Of a stretch of DNA of 64,000 bases, positions 25,703 to 34,761 are shown piece by piece (within the stretch, counting starts at the first letter, position 1; every line of letters starts with the position of its first letter). A model generated the notes under the pieces. The model saw only the letters and a list, made by a program, of their open reading frames with translations. It had not been told where the DNA came from and searched no databases. A program made the translations under genes and the position numbers. Origin of the DNA: an uncultured Acidobacteriota bacterium (GTDB taxonomy: Bacteria > Acidobacteriota > Terriglobia > Bryobacterales > Bryobacteraceae). The stretch covers positions 62,001 through 126,000 of the forward strand of contig CADECY010000008.1 of NCBI GenBank assembly GCA_902825945.1, read 5' to 3'.

Positions 25703-26890
25703 ATGTTCCGTTTTTTCCCGGCCGCGCTGCTCTGCGCGGCGCCGCTTCTGTTCGCGCAGCCGAATGAGCAGCGCTTCCAGCGCCTCATGCGCGACATCCT
25801 GATTTTCGATTCGCATATCGACACCCCGCGCCTCGTGATCGACGAGGACTACGATTTTTCACAACGCCATTCCTACTACGAACTCGACATCCCGCGCATG
25901 CGCGAAGGCAAGCTTGGCGCGGTGATGTTCGGCGTCTACGTGCAACCGCAGGATTATCCGGAAAACACTTGGGTGCAGCGTGCGCTCGACGTGACGGATG
26001 CGTTTCATGAAGAGGTCCGGCGCAATGCGAAGGACATGGAAGTCGCACTGACAGCGGCCGACGTCGAACGCATTCACAAGTCCGGTAAGCTCGCTGCGAT
26101 GGTGAGTCTCGAAGGCGGCCACATCATCATGGATAGCCCCGCGCTCCTGCGGAACTTCTATCGTCTCGGCGTCCGCTACATGACGCTTGCGCATTTCCGC
26201 ACCAATAACTGGGCCGATTCGATGACCGACACCTCGCGTCACAATGGAATCGCGCCGCTCGGCCGCGAGATCATCCGCGAGATGAACCGGCTCGGAATGA
26301 TCGTCGACGTAAGCCATATTTCCGACAAAGCCGTGCTCGACGCGATCGAGTTCAGCCGCGCACCGGTCATGGCCTCGCACTCATCCGTGAAGGCGATCGC
26401 GCCGATTCCCCGCAACATGCCCGACGAGATCATCAAGGCCGTGGGGAAACGCGGCGGAATCATCTGCATCAATTTCCACGCCGGATACTTGAACGAGGCC
26501 GCGCACGACGTCTATATCAAGAACCGGCCCGCGCGCGACGCGGAGATCAAGGCCGTGCTCGATCGCGAAAAGAACAATCCGAAACGTTGGGAGATGGTCC
26601 GCGACATCCAGAAGCGATACTTCGAGAAGATGCCGAAGGTGCCGGTCAAGGAGCTGCTCCGGCACATCGATCACGTGGCGAAAACGGCGGGCGCGGATCA
26701 CGTGGGCCTCGGATCGGATTTCGACGGGATCTCGGGCATGACGCCCGTGGGCATGGAAGATGTGTCGAAATACCCGGTCATCGTGCGCGGGCTGATCGAC
26801 ATGGGATACTCGGACACGGACATTCGCAAGATCATGGGAGGCAATCTCCTGCGAGTCTTGAAAGCAGTGGAGGCAGTGGCAAAGCAATGA
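25703..26890 (+). CDS. Exported M19 membrane-dipeptidase family enzyme
   Basis: 395 residues with a signal peptide (FRFFPAALLCAAPLLFA). The family is the binuclear-zinc renal dipeptidase group, which hydrolyses dipeptides, including D-containing ones. All ligands are present: HxD in DSHIDTP, the bridging Glu in SLEGGH, the two His in VDVSHIS and ASHSSV, and Asp in GLGSDFDG. It is the first gene of a run of three coupled genes (ATGA overlaps) with an unknown Tat protein and an SMP-30-like protein, suggesting one extracytoplasmic degradation unit. Confidence 0.93.
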   Translation: MFRFFPAALLCAAPLLFAQPNEQRFQRLMRDILIFDSHIDTPRLVIDEDYDFSQRHSYYELDIPRMREGKLGAVMFGVYVQPQDYPENTWVQRALDVTDAFHEEVRRNAKDMEVALTAADVERIHKSGKLAAMVSLEGGHIIMDSPALLRNFYRLGVRYMTLAHFRTNNWADSMTDTSRHNGIAPLGREIIREMNRLGMIVDVSHISDKAVLDAIEFSRAPVMASHSSVKAIAPIPRNMPDEIIKAVGKRGGIICINFHAGYLNEAAHDVYIKNRPARDAEIKAVLDREKNNPKRWEMVRDIQKRYFEKMPKVPVKELLRHIDHVAKTAGADHVGLGSDFDGISGMTPVGMEDVSKYPVIVRGLIDMGYSDTDIRKIMGGNLLRVLKAVEAVAKQ

Positions 26891-28098
26891 CCATGAAACG
26901 GCGCGAATTTCTCGCAACAGTGGCGGCAGCTCCAGCGCTGGCCGCGGCGGGTGGACGCAAAAAGATCGCCTGTCTGTCGAGCACCTATCACGTACGCTCG
27001 CACTCGGACAACTTCATCACGCGATTCCTCGAAGGCTACTGGATCATGGACAAGTATCATGAGCCGCCGTTCGATGTGTCGTCGCTCTACATCGATCAGA
27101 TCCACCCGGGCGACATCGGCGTGAAGCTGTCGCAGGCATACGGATTCCCGGTTCACAAGACTATCGGCGAGGCGCTCACGCTCGGCACCGGCAAACTCGC
27201 GGTGGATGGCGTGATCCTGGTGTGCGAACACGGCAAGTATCCGGAGAATGAGAAGGGCCAGCACCTCTATCCGCGGTTCGAGTTCTACGAGCAGGTGGTG
27301 AAGGTCTTCAAGGACTCGGGCCGGTCATGCCCGGTGTTCGTGGACAAGCACCTTTCCTACGACTGGAAGAAGGCCAAGCAGATGTACGACTGGTCACACG
27401 AGTTGAAGTACCCGCTCATGGCCGGTTCGAGCGTTTCGGTGACGTTCCGCAGGCCAGCGCTCGACGTGCCGCGCAATGCCGACCTCGAGAGCGTCGTCTC
27501 GGTGGGCGGCGGCTGGATCGGGGATGGCGGACTCTTCCACATCCTGGAAGCGATGCAGGCACTCGCTGAACGCCGCAAGGGCGGCGAGACGGGTGTGAAG
27601 TCAGTGCAACTGCTGAAGGGTGACGAAGTGTGGAAGGGCGCGCAGGCCGGACTCTGGAGGCGCGATCTTCTGGATGCCGCGCTGAAAGCTTCGCTCAAGC
27701 TTGATTCCGCGATCCCGCCCGAAAAGGTGAAGACGCCGGTGGCGTGCGTGGTCGAGTATCGCGACGGATTCCGCGCCGCCGCCGTTGCTCTCGGCGGCTT
27801 GGTGAGCGAATACCTCGTCGCGGTGAAGCAGAAATCGAAGCCCGCGCCGGAGGCGGCGGTCTGCTACATCCCGATCGAGAATTCGAACAACTTCTCGATG
27901 CTCGTGCATGGCATCACACAGATGATCTCGACTGGCAAGCGGCCCTACGCTGTCGAGCGGACCTTGCTCACGACGGGCGCTTTGTCGTTCCTGATGGAAT
28001 CGGGCTACCAGAAGGGCAAGCGGGTCGAAACGCCCGAATTGAAAATCGCATACAAGGCTCCGGAGAAATCGTTCTTCGCGCCGGGAGAGGGATCATGA
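26887..28098 (+). CDS. Tat-exported protein of unknown function
   Basis: 403 residues from the ATG that overlaps the dipeptidase stop. The N-terminus MKRREFLATVAAAPALAAAGG is a Tat signal (RREFL). The mature part opens IACLSSTYHVRSH and contains GVILVCEHGKYPENEKGQHL, PVFVDKHLSYDW and VSVGGGWIGDGG. From memory this is a conserved, unnamed protein in acidobacteria and planctomycetes. An alternating strand-helix look suggests a Rossmann-like fold, but no catalytic motif is certain. Tight coupling on both sides points to a shared pathway with the dipeptidase and the lactonase-like protein. Confidence 0.8.
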   Translation: MTMKRREFLATVAAAPALAAAGGRKKIACLSSTYHVRSHSDNFITRFLEGYWIMDKYHEPPFDVSSLYIDQIHPGDIGVKLSQAYGFPVHKTIGEALTLGTGKLAVDGVILVCEHGKYPENEKGQHLYPRFEFYEQVVKVFKDSGRSCPVFVDKHLSYDWKKAKQMYDWSHELKYPLMAGSSVSVTFRRPALDVPRNADLESVVSVGGGWIGDGGLFHILEAMQALAERRKGGETGVKSVQLLKGDEVWKGAQAGLWRRDLLDAALKASLKLDSAIPPEKVKTPVACVVEYRDGFRAAAVALGGLVSEYLVAVKQKSKPAPEAAVCYIPIENSNNFSMLVHGITQMISTGKRPYAVERTLLTTGALSFLMESGYQKGKRVETPELKIAYKAPEKSFFAPGEGS

Positions 28099-28889
28099 GC
28101 CTCGAAGACAAGAGCCCCGAGTTCTGGAACGTTGTCGATCGCAAGGCGGAAGTGAAGAAGGTCGCGGGCGGATTCCAATTCACCGAAGGTCCAGTATTCA
28201 GCCGCCGCGGCTACATGTTCTTCTCCGACATTCCGGCCGAGAAGATTCTGAAGTTCGAAAAGGGCGAGGTCACTGTCTATCGGGAGAAATCGAACAAGGC
28301 GAACGGCAACACCTTCGACCATCAGGGCCGCCTGCTCACCTGCGAAGGCGGCGGCCGCGTCACACGCACCGAGAAGAACGGTTCGATCACCGTGCTCGCC
28401 GAAAAGGGGTTGAAGGGCCCGAACGATCTCGTCTACTGTATCGATGGCTCGATCTATTTCACCGACTTGCCGGGATCGAAGGTCTACCGCATTTCGCGCA
28501 AGGGCGACCTGCAAGTGGTGAGCGAAGACTTCGCTGGCCCGAACGGAATCGCGCTCGGGCCGAGTCAGCAGAAGATCTACGTCGCGGATTCGAAGAAGCG
28601 CAACGTGCGTGTCTACGACATCAAGCCCGACGGATCGCTCACCAACGGGCGGCATTTCGCCGATACACGTTGTGACGGGCTCAAAACGGATGAGGCCGGA
28701 AATGTTTGGGTGACCGGCGAGGGCGGGATCTGGGTCTTCGATGCTTCCGGGAAACATCTCGGCATCATCCGGACCCCGGAGAATCCCGCCAACAACTGCT
28801 GGGGTTCAGGCTTCGGCGGCATGTACATCACGGCGCGGACATCGGTTTATCAGGTATCCACCAAGGTCCCGGGCACACGGACCTTCTGA
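28095..28889 (+). CDS. SMP-30/gluconolactonase-like beta-propeller protein
   Basis: 264 residues from the ATG overlapping the upstream stop. Signatures of the six-bladed SMP-30/Gnl family are FTEGPVF (metal-binding Glu), KANGNTFDHQGRLLTCE, LKGPNDLVYCIDGSIYFTD and GPNGIALGPSQQKIYVAD. Members are calcium- or zinc-dependent lactonases that open sugar lactones. No signal peptide is visible, unlike its two operon partners, so it would work in the cytoplasm unless the start is wrong. The substrate is not determined. Confidence 0.88.
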   Translation: MSLEDKSPEFWNVVDRKAEVKKVAGGFQFTEGPVFSRRGYMFFSDIPAEKILKFEKGEVTVYREKSNKANGNTFDHQGRLLTCEGGGRVTRTEKNGSITVLAEKGLKGPNDLVYCIDGSIYFTDLPGSKVYRISRKGDLQVVSEDFAGPNGIALGPSQQKIYVADSKKRNVRVYDIKPDGSLTNGRHFADTRCDGLKTDEAGNVWVTGEGGIWVFDASGKHLGIIRTPENPANNCWGSGFGGMYITARTSVYQVSTKVPGTRTF

Positions 28890-28902
28890 TTGGGCGTGGA
28901 GC

Positions 28903-28908
28903 GATAAT
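28903..28908 (+). promoter_or_regulatory. -10-like box GATAAT, 6 nt before the toxin-antitoxin pair
   Basis: GATAAT, 6 nt, ATG 28915. It differs from TANNNT in its first base but shares the spacing of the set. Confidence 0.4.
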
Positions 28909-28914
28909 GGGATC

Positions 28915-29229
28915 ATGCTGCCGCGGGCTTTCCTGAGAGAGAAGGAATTCGATGCTGAAGTAAAGCGCGTCGAGAAGCTGCTGGGAGACCGTGTCGTGCG
29001 GATCCGCTACAGCTTGGACTACGATTCCACGGGCGATCCGTGCGTCAAGTTCCGGATATTGCTTCCCGATTCAGCCATGTTGAATGGCAGGATCTTCGAC
29101 GCGGCCCGGGGGGTCGAGAACGTCATTGAAGAAGAGATGTCGTTCGTAGAGGACTGGGGCATTCAGCGTTACTATCGCTTCCGTTTGCAGTCCGAGCAGG
29201 AATCCATGAAGACTCCGGCTTGGGCCTAG
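28915..29229 (+). CDS. Small partner protein of a HEPN gene (toxin-antitoxin-like)
   Basis: 104 residues. The pattern LGDRVVRIRYSLDYDSTGDP, KFRILLPDSAM and the end YYRFRLQSEQESMKTPAWA match, from memory, an unnamed small family found directly upstream of HEPN-domain proteins of the UPF0332 type. The alternating strands of the first half could form a minimal nucleotidyltransferase-like or other alpha/beta fold, but no GSxxxRxxxxSDxD motif is present. The HEPN reading frame starts 1 nt after its stop. The partner is broken here, so this may be a surviving antitoxin. Confidence 0.65.
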   Translation: MLPRAFLREKEFDAEVKRVEKLLGDRVVRIRYSLDYDSTGDPCVKFRILLPDSAMLNGRIFDAARGVENVIEEEMSFVEDWGIQRYYRFRLQSEQESMKTPAWA

Positions 29230-29230
29230 C

Positions 29231-29727
29231 ATGTTCGCTACGGAACGATTGACCCTTGCCCGGGCGCTGGCTGACCAGGGCGACACAAGCGCCTATCAAG
29301 TGAGGCTGCGCGCGCGACGTCGATGGCGTATTACGCGATATTCCACTTCATCATCGGGGAAGCCACTGCCGTCTGGGGGCACAAGGAAACTCGCCCAGTG
29401 CTCGCTCGAGCCTTCGAGCATGGGCGCATGAAATCCGTTTGCGAGAAGGCACTCGGGTCCGTAAAGTTCGTACCACCATTCGAGCAAAGAACCCAAGACG
29501 ACCACCTCCCTGCGATCGCCCAAATGTTCATCCTTGCCCAGGAAGTACGTGAAGACGCCGACTATGACATCACGTCGGACTGGACTCAGTCTGGGGTCAT
29601 CGATCACATCGGCATGATCGAGGATGCCATCCGCAGTTGGGAGGTGGTCCGCGATGAACCCGCCGCTCGCCATTTCCTCGTTCAGTTGTTCGGTCCGCGC
29701 CAACGGCGCCGCTGCCCCCCCTCATGA
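29231..29727 (+). pseudogene. HEPN-domain protein (UPF0332-like), frameshifted
   Basis: The first frame (29231 to about 29300) reads MFATERLTLARALADQGDTS, a typical HEPN first helix. The next part continues in another frame with SSEAARATSMAYYAIFHFI, the hallmark (RRAxSxAYYAxFH), then VLARAFEHGRMKS with the R-x(3)-H active-site type motif, to the stop at 29727. The change of frame near 29295-29310 fits one lost base close to a GCGCGCGC run. It is either a real inactivating mutation or a sequencing error. HEPN proteins of this kind are usually RNase toxins. The end overlaps the sialidase start (ATGA). Confidence 0.65.
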
Positions 29728-30800
29728 AAGCCTTCATCATCCTCTTCACCGCCGCGAGCCTCCTCGCGGCCCAACCGCGCCACGTCAAAGTCTACGAAGA
29801 GGCCGGCCGCTTCGGCGGCTGGCCCGCCAATCATGGCATCTGGTCCTGGGGCGACGAAATCCTGGTGGGATTCAGCGCCGCCTGGTATGAAAAGAAGGGT
29901 CCGGACCGTCACCAGGCGAGTTCCGAGAAGCCCGAAGAACCACGGCTCGCCCGCAGTCTCGATGGCGGCGAAACCTGGACCGTCGAGGCGCCGAAGAGCC
30001 TGCTTCCACCAGAACAGGGCGGAGCTGCCGTCACCAAGCTCGATCACCCGATCGACTTCAAAGCGCCCGGATTCCTCATGACCCTGCGCTTCACCGATAT
30101 CCACAAGGGCGCGTCGCGGCTCTGGTACAGCATGGACAAAGGCCGCAACTGGAAAGGTCCATACGAGTTTCCGCTGTTCGGTGCGCCCGGAATCGCCGCA
30201 CGCACGGACTACGTCATCGACGGCAAGCACGGCGCTACGGTCTTCGTCACCGCCGCGAAGTCGAACGCGCGGGAAGGCCGGCCGGTCTGTGTCCGCACCA
30301 CTGACGGCGGCCGCTCCTGGAAAGAGGTTGCTAAGATCGGGCCTGAGCCTCCCGGATTCTCGATCATGCCATCGAGCCTCCGCCTCGGCAAAGCCGAGTG
30401 GCTGACCACGGTCCGGGTGAAAAACGAACCCGAGAACTGGATCGAGCAGTATCGCTCCCTCGACAACGGCGCCACCTGGACCTCGGAGGGCCGTATCGCG
30501 AACACGGGCGTGTTCAGCGGAAATCCGCCGTCGCTGATCCGGCTGAAGGACGGCCGGCTCTGCGTCACCTACGGACACCGCTCGAAACCCTACGCGATCC
30601 GCGCCAGGATCAGCAAAGATCCGAAGGGCCGCGCCTGGGGCGAAGAGATCACGCTGCGCGACGACGCGGCCGCGTGGGACATCGGATATCCGAGAAGCGC
30701 CCAGCGAAAAGACGGAAAAGTAGTTACGATCTACTATTACAACGATGCGCCGCATCGCGAGCGGTTCATCGCCGCCACAATCTGGGACCCTCACAAATGA
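29724..30800 (+). CDS. Exported sialidase/BNR-repeat protein
   Basis: 358 residues with a signal peptide (FIILFTAASLLAAQ). Four Asp-box repeats (S/T-x-D-x-G-x-x-W) mark the six-bladed sialidase fold: SLDGGETW, SMDKGRNW, TTDGGRSW and SLDNGATW. The usual arginine triad of a true sialidase cannot be placed with certainty, so exo-alpha-sialidase is the closest name but another glycan-binding or hydrolase role is possible. The gene couples to rlmB downstream (ATGA). Confidence 0.85.
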   Translation: MKAFIILFTAASLLAAQPRHVKVYEEAGRFGGWPANHGIWSWGDEILVGFSAAWYEKKGPDRHQASSEKPEEPRLARSLDGGETWTVEAPKSLLPPEQGGAAVTKLDHPIDFKAPGFLMTLRFTDIHKGASRLWYSMDKGRNWKGPYEFPLFGAPGIAARTDYVIDGKHGATVFVTAAKSNAREGRPVCVRTTDGGRSWKEVAKIGPEPPGFSIMPSSLRLGKAEWLTTVRVKNEPENWIEQYRSLDNGATWTSEGRIANTGVFSGNPPSLIRLKDGRLCVTYGHRSKPYAIRARISKDPKGRAWGEEITLRDDAAAWDIGYPRSAQRKDGKVVTIYYYNDAPHRERFIAATIWDPHK

Positions 30801-31516
30801 GCGTAATCGCGGGACTTCATCCAGTGCTGGAAACGCTGCGGGCGGGACGTCCGCTCGAGCGCGTCGTGGTTTCGAAGGGCGCCGGCGGACCGCGCATTCA
30901 GGAGATCGTCGACCTGTGCCGGAAAAGCGGCATCACCGTTCGTTTCGAGGATCGCGCCACGCTCGATCGGATGGCGCGAGGAACGCCCCACCAAGGCGTC
31001 GCCGGAGTGGCGGGCGAACAGCGCTATGCCGATATCGAAGACGTGCTGAACGGCGCGAAGTTGATCGTGGTGCTTGATGGAATCGAGGATCCGCACAACC
31101 TCGGCGCGATCGCGAGAACCGCGCACGCGGCCGGAGCGGATGCGATCGTGATTCCGGAACGGCGTGCGGCGAGCGTGACGCCCGTCGTCGAGAAAGCCGC
31201 CGCGGGCGCGCTCGCGTACCTTCCGATCGTGCGGGCGGGCAACGTCAATCGCGCACTCGAAAAGTGCAAGGAATCCGGCTTCTGGGTCTACGGCCTCGAT
31301 GCCTCGGGAAAGGACGATTACGACACTGTCGCCTACAACACCCCGACCATCATCGTCGCGGGCGGGGAAGGCTCGGGCTTGCATGAACAGGTCAAGAAGC
31401 ACTGCGATGGACTCGTGCGAATTCCGCTCGCCGGATCCATCGCGTCACTGAACGTGTCGGTCGCGACCGGGATCGCCCTGTTCGAGTGGAAGCGCCGCTA
31501 CGGCGCTGGAGCATGA
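30797..31516 (+). CDS. rlmB: 23S rRNA (guanosine-2251-2'-O)-methyltransferase RlmB (SPOUT/TrmH type)
   Basis: 239 residues. The substrate-binding domain starts VIAGLHPVLETLRAGRPLER. The SPOUT knot carries the three TrmH motifs: VVLDGIEDPHNLGAIARTAHA, IIVAGGEGSGL and IPLAGSIASLNVSVATGIALF. It methylates the ribose of G2251 in the peptidyl-transferase loop. Length and the GLHPV start favour RlmB over TrmH. It is coupled to the sialidase gene by ATGA, an odd partner, and the kinase gene follows after 12 nt. Confidence 0.92.
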   Translation: MSVIAGLHPVLETLRAGRPLERVVVSKGAGGPRIQEIVDLCRKSGITVRFEDRATLDRMARGTPHQGVAGVAGEQRYADIEDVLNGAKLIVVLDGIEDPHNLGAIARTAHAAGADAIVIPERRAASVTPVVEKAAAGALAYLPIVRAGNVNRALEKCKESGFWVYGLDASGKDDYDTVAYNTPTIIVAGGEGSGLHEQVKKHCDGLVRIPLAGSIASLNVSVATGIALFEWKRRYGAGA

Positions 31517-31528
31517 GGGGCGCGCGCC

Positions 31529-34117
31529 GTGTTACAGGATGGCCACCTCCAAGACATCGTCGATGCCGCCGCCCGCCTGCCAGCCGATCAACGGGCCGCC
31601 CTGATCGAGACACTCACGCAGAATCTGGCCGGACCCGGACCTCCGCCTGAGCACCCGCCACGCCCGGTGTCCCTCTCCGATTGGGAGGGGCGGCATGTTG
31701 GTCCCTATCGCTTGACGAAGCTGCTCGCGGCTGGAGGGATGGGCGCCGTCTATGTCGCCGAACGGGCGGACAACCAGTACGAGATGCGTGTCGCGATCAA
31801 AGTGGTACGGCCCGGCATGAATACGGAACGGATCATCGGACGGTTTCTGCAGGAGCGCCAGGTGCTCGCCTCACTCGACCATCCGAACATCGCCCGCATG
31901 CTCGACGGTGGCACGGCAGCCGACGGCACTCCGTACCTGGTGATGGAATACGTCGAGGGCGGCGTGCCCATCGATGTGTATTGCGACGAGCACAAGCTGG
32001 ACATCCGGCAGCGCCTGTTGCTTCTCCGCGCGGTGTGCAATGCGCTTCAATACGCTCACCAGAACCTGTTCGTGCATCGCGATATCAAGCCCCAGAATAT
32101 CCTCGTGACTCCGGACGGCACCGCGAAGCTGCTCGACTTCGGGATCGCCAAGCTGCTCGATCCGGCGCGTATCGGAATGGGGCCGCAGCTCACGCTGGAT
32201 TCGGCTCCGATGACGCCCGAGTATGCCAGCCCGGAACAGGTGAGGGACGAGCCCGTGAGCACCTCCGCCGACATCTACGCAATGGGAGTGGTGCTGTACC
32301 GGCTCCTCACCGGGCGGTCGCCGTATGCGTTGAAGACGCGCGGCACGACCGATCTGCTGGTCGCGATCACCGATCAGGTCCCGCAACGGCCCAGCGACGC
32401 GGTCAGGCGTGCGGGTCCACCGGATCTGGATGAGGCGGCGGCGCTTCGCGGCGCAACCGCCAGCCAGTTGGCCAAGCAATTGCACGGCGATCTGGACGTT
32501 ATTCTGCTGACAGCGCTTCAGAAGGACCCGAAGCGCCGGTACGCTTCGGCGGAGCACTTGGGAGACGACATCCGGCGGCACGTGGAAGGATTACCGGTGG
32601 CGGCTCGCGGCGACACGCTCGGCTATCGCGTGGGTAAGTTCGTCACCCGTCACAAGGTGGCAGCCGCGGCGACGCTCGCCTTCACGATCGCCCTGATCGC
32701 GCTCACGGTCTCGAGCGTCTACTTCGCGCGCGCGGCGCGGCGGGAGCGATCAGTCGCGGTGGAGCGCCAGATGATCGCCGACAGGCGATTCCACGACCTT
32801 CGTCAATTCGCCCGATTCGTCGTCTTCGAGTTCGACGAGGCGATCCGGGGCGGCGAAACCAACGCCCGCCGGCTGATGGTGGCCCAGGCCCTCGGCTATC
32901 TCAACGGGTTGTCGAAGGAGTCGGAAAACGATCCGGCGATTCTGCGCGACTTGGCGAACGCGTACGTCAAGATCGGGGATATTCAGGGCAATCCCTACGT
33001 CGCGAATCTCGGCGACGGAGCTGGAGCCATCGCGAGCTATCGGCGTGCGGCCGATGTCGCGGATGCTCTGGTTCGCATCGAGCCGGGGAATCCGGGCAAC
33101 GCGACGGTGCAAGGGAGGACGCGGCTCGGACTCGGCGACCTGATGATGCAAGCAGGCGACAACGATGGGGCCAAGAGGCTCTATGGGGAGGCCGCTCGGA
33201 TCCTGGAAACGGCTGCGGGCAATGGCCCGCCGGGAGAAGCCGCGCTGCTGGCGGCGTCCGCGATGGGCAAGCTGGGATTCCTGCAACTCAGCGTGGAGGG
33301 GAATGCCCGGGCCGCCCTCGCGTCGCTAGAGCGGGCCGTGGGCACTGCCCATCGCGCCGCCGCGAACCAGCCAGGCAACCCGGAAGGTATGAAAGTGGTC
33401 TCGGCCGCCTTGCTTGGGCTCGGCAGGGTACTCGTAAACCTCGGGCGTCATCGCGAGGGCATTGCGCGCCTCACGGAAGCAATCACCGTTCGGAAGCAAT
33501 TGAGCGCGTCAATGCCGGGCGATCGACATTTCCGGAGAGAGGTCGCCGCGAGTCTGATCTTGCTAGGCGATGCACTCTCGAGCAACAGGCAAGCGGACCA
33601 AGCGGCGGATAGCTATCGGGAGGGTGCGAGAGTCCATCGAGAATTACTCCAAGCCGATCCGAAGAACCGCCAGTTCCTTCGTGATTCTTATGTCGCGCTC
33701 GGCCGCGTCGCAACGGCTGAGCAGCAACTCGGACATCATCGTCAGGCGCGGGAGACGACCCGGAGCGCGTTACAGCTTCTCGCGAGCATTGTCGACGAGC
33801 CCGATGCCACGGCCTATGACCTGCAATCGTATGTGTGGTTGCTGGTCACGACGAGCTATCCCGAACTCCGCGATGCCTCGCGGGCACTCCCGTATGCCAA
33901 ACGGGCCGTTGAAAAGGCCACGACGCCCACCACCTTGGACAGTCTGGCACGCTCCTACGACGGTCTCGGCTTGCATCGCCTCGCTTTCGAGACGGAGCAC
34001 AAGGCGCTGCGGATGCTCCCCTCGCCCTCGGCGGGCGAGAAGCCTTCGGCCCTGCGAATGGAGATTGAGAATAATCTTGCGAGGTTCCAGGCCGCCGCCG
34101 CGAACTCGAAGCAGTAG
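31529..34117 (+). CDS. Transmembrane Ser/Thr protein kinase with TPR region (paralogue 1)
   Basis: 862 residues with a GTG start. The kinase domain runs from about residue 58 (GPYRLTKLLAAGGMGAVY) to 330, with VAIKVVR, HRDIKPQNILV, DFGIAKLL and PEYASPEQ, all needed for activity. One membrane helix (about 377-398) is followed by an external TPR-like half of about 450 residues. It is a paralogue of the kinase at 34758; kinase domain, helix and even short runs such as FVVFEFDEAIRGGETNARR are shared. Its N-terminal lead is about 60 residues shorter. No ECF sigma gene precedes it; the nearest follows. Confidence 0.92.
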   Translation: MLQDGHLQDIVDAAARLPADQRAALIETLTQNLAGPGPPPEHPPRPVSLSDWEGRHVGPYRLTKLLAAGGMGAVYVAERADNQYEMRVAIKVVRPGMNTERIIGRFLQERQVLASLDHPNIARMLDGGTAADGTPYLVMEYVEGGVPIDVYCDEHKLDIRQRLLLLRAVCNALQYAHQNLFVHRDIKPQNILVTPDGTAKLLDFGIAKLLDPARIGMGPQLTLDSAPMTPEYASPEQVRDEPVSTSADIYAMGVVLYRLLTGRSPYALKTRGTTDLLVAITDQVPQRPSDAVRRAGPPDLDEAAALRGATASQLAKQLHGDLDVILLTALQKDPKRRYASAEHLGDDIRRHVEGLPVAARGDTLGYRVGKFVTRHKVAAAATLAFTIALIALTVSSVYFARAARRERSVAVERQMIADRRFHDLRQFARFVVFEFDEAIRGGETNARRLMVAQALGYLNGLSKESENDPAILRDLANAYVKIGDIQGNPYVANLGDGAGAIASYRRAADVADALVRIEPGNPGNATVQGRTRLGLGDLMMQAGDNDGAKRLYGEAARILETAAGNGPPGEAALLAASAMGKLGFLQLSVEGNARAALASLERAVGTAHRAAANQPGNPEGMKVVSAALLGLGRVLVNLGRHREGIARLTEAITVRKQLSASMPGDRHFRREVAASLILLGDALSSNRQADQAADSYREGARVHRELLQADPKNRQFLRDSYVALGRVATAEQQLGHHRQARETTRSALQLLASIVDEPDATAYDLQSYVWLLVTTSYPELRDASRALPYAKRAVEKATTPTTLDSLARSYDGLGLHRLAFETEHKALRMLPSPSAGEKPSALRMEIENNLARFQAAAANSKQ

Positions 34118-34185
34118 AATACGGACCGGCTGTTTCAAGGAAGGCGTTACGGTACTCTGTAAAGAAGAGATTCGGAGCCACACAC

Positions 34186-34761
34186 ATGAACCCGCAGCAT
34201 CAGGTAACGCAGTTGCTCGGACAGATCAATCACGGCGACCGTGATGCGGTCGAAGAGCTGATGCCCCTCGTGTACGAGGAACTGCGGCGAATCGCTTCCC
34301 GGCACCTCAGCCACGAACGGGTCAACCACACACTCCAGCCGACGGCGCTGGTCCACGAGGCCTTCCTGCGGATGGTGGATCAGCAGGAGAGCCATTGGCA
34401 GAACCGGCTCCACTTCCTGAACGTTGCCGCCACCGTGATGCGCCGCGTGCTCATCGATCACGCGCGGACCAAGCTGCGCGAAAAACGCGGCGGCGCCAAT
34501 CAGCAGCGGGTGCAGCTGGACGATCTGCAAATCGGCGTCGACGACAAGCTCGTGGAGGTACTTTCGATTGACGCGGCCCTGAAGAAACTCGCGGAACTCG
34601 ATCCTGATCAGGCTCGTGTCGTCGAGCTCCGCTTTTTCGGGGGCGTTTCCGTCGAAGAGGCCGCTGAGATCATGGGACTTTCGACTGCCACGGTGAAACG
34701 CTACACCAACTCGGCCAGAGCTTGGCTGGCACGGGAGATCAAGAAAGGCCCGGTGGAGTGA
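34186..34761 (+). CDS. ECF-type sigma-70 factor
   Basis: 191 residues, a normal complete length. Region 2 covers DAVEELMPLVYEELRRIASR, then TLQPTALVHEAFLRM and RLHFLNVAATVMRRVLIDHA. Region 4 is LDPDQARVVELRFFGGVSVE with the helix-turn-helix AAEIMGLSTATVKRYTNSA. This is the Sigma70_ECF group common in acidobacteria and planctomycetes, usually coupled to a Ser/Thr kinase; here the kinase start overlaps the stop (GTGA). A GGAG at about 34176 serves as ribosome binding site. The kinase probably controls this sigma factor in place of an anti-sigma factor. Confidence 0.94.
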   Translation: MNPQHQVTQLLGQINHGDRDAVEELMPLVYEELRRIASRHLSHERVNHTLQPTALVHEAFLRMVDQQESHWQNRLHFLNVAATVMRRVLIDHARTKLREKRGGANQQRVQLDDLQIGVDDKLVEVLSIDAALKKLAELDPDQARVVELRFFGGVSVEEAAEIMGLSTATVKRYTNSARAWLAREIKKGPVE

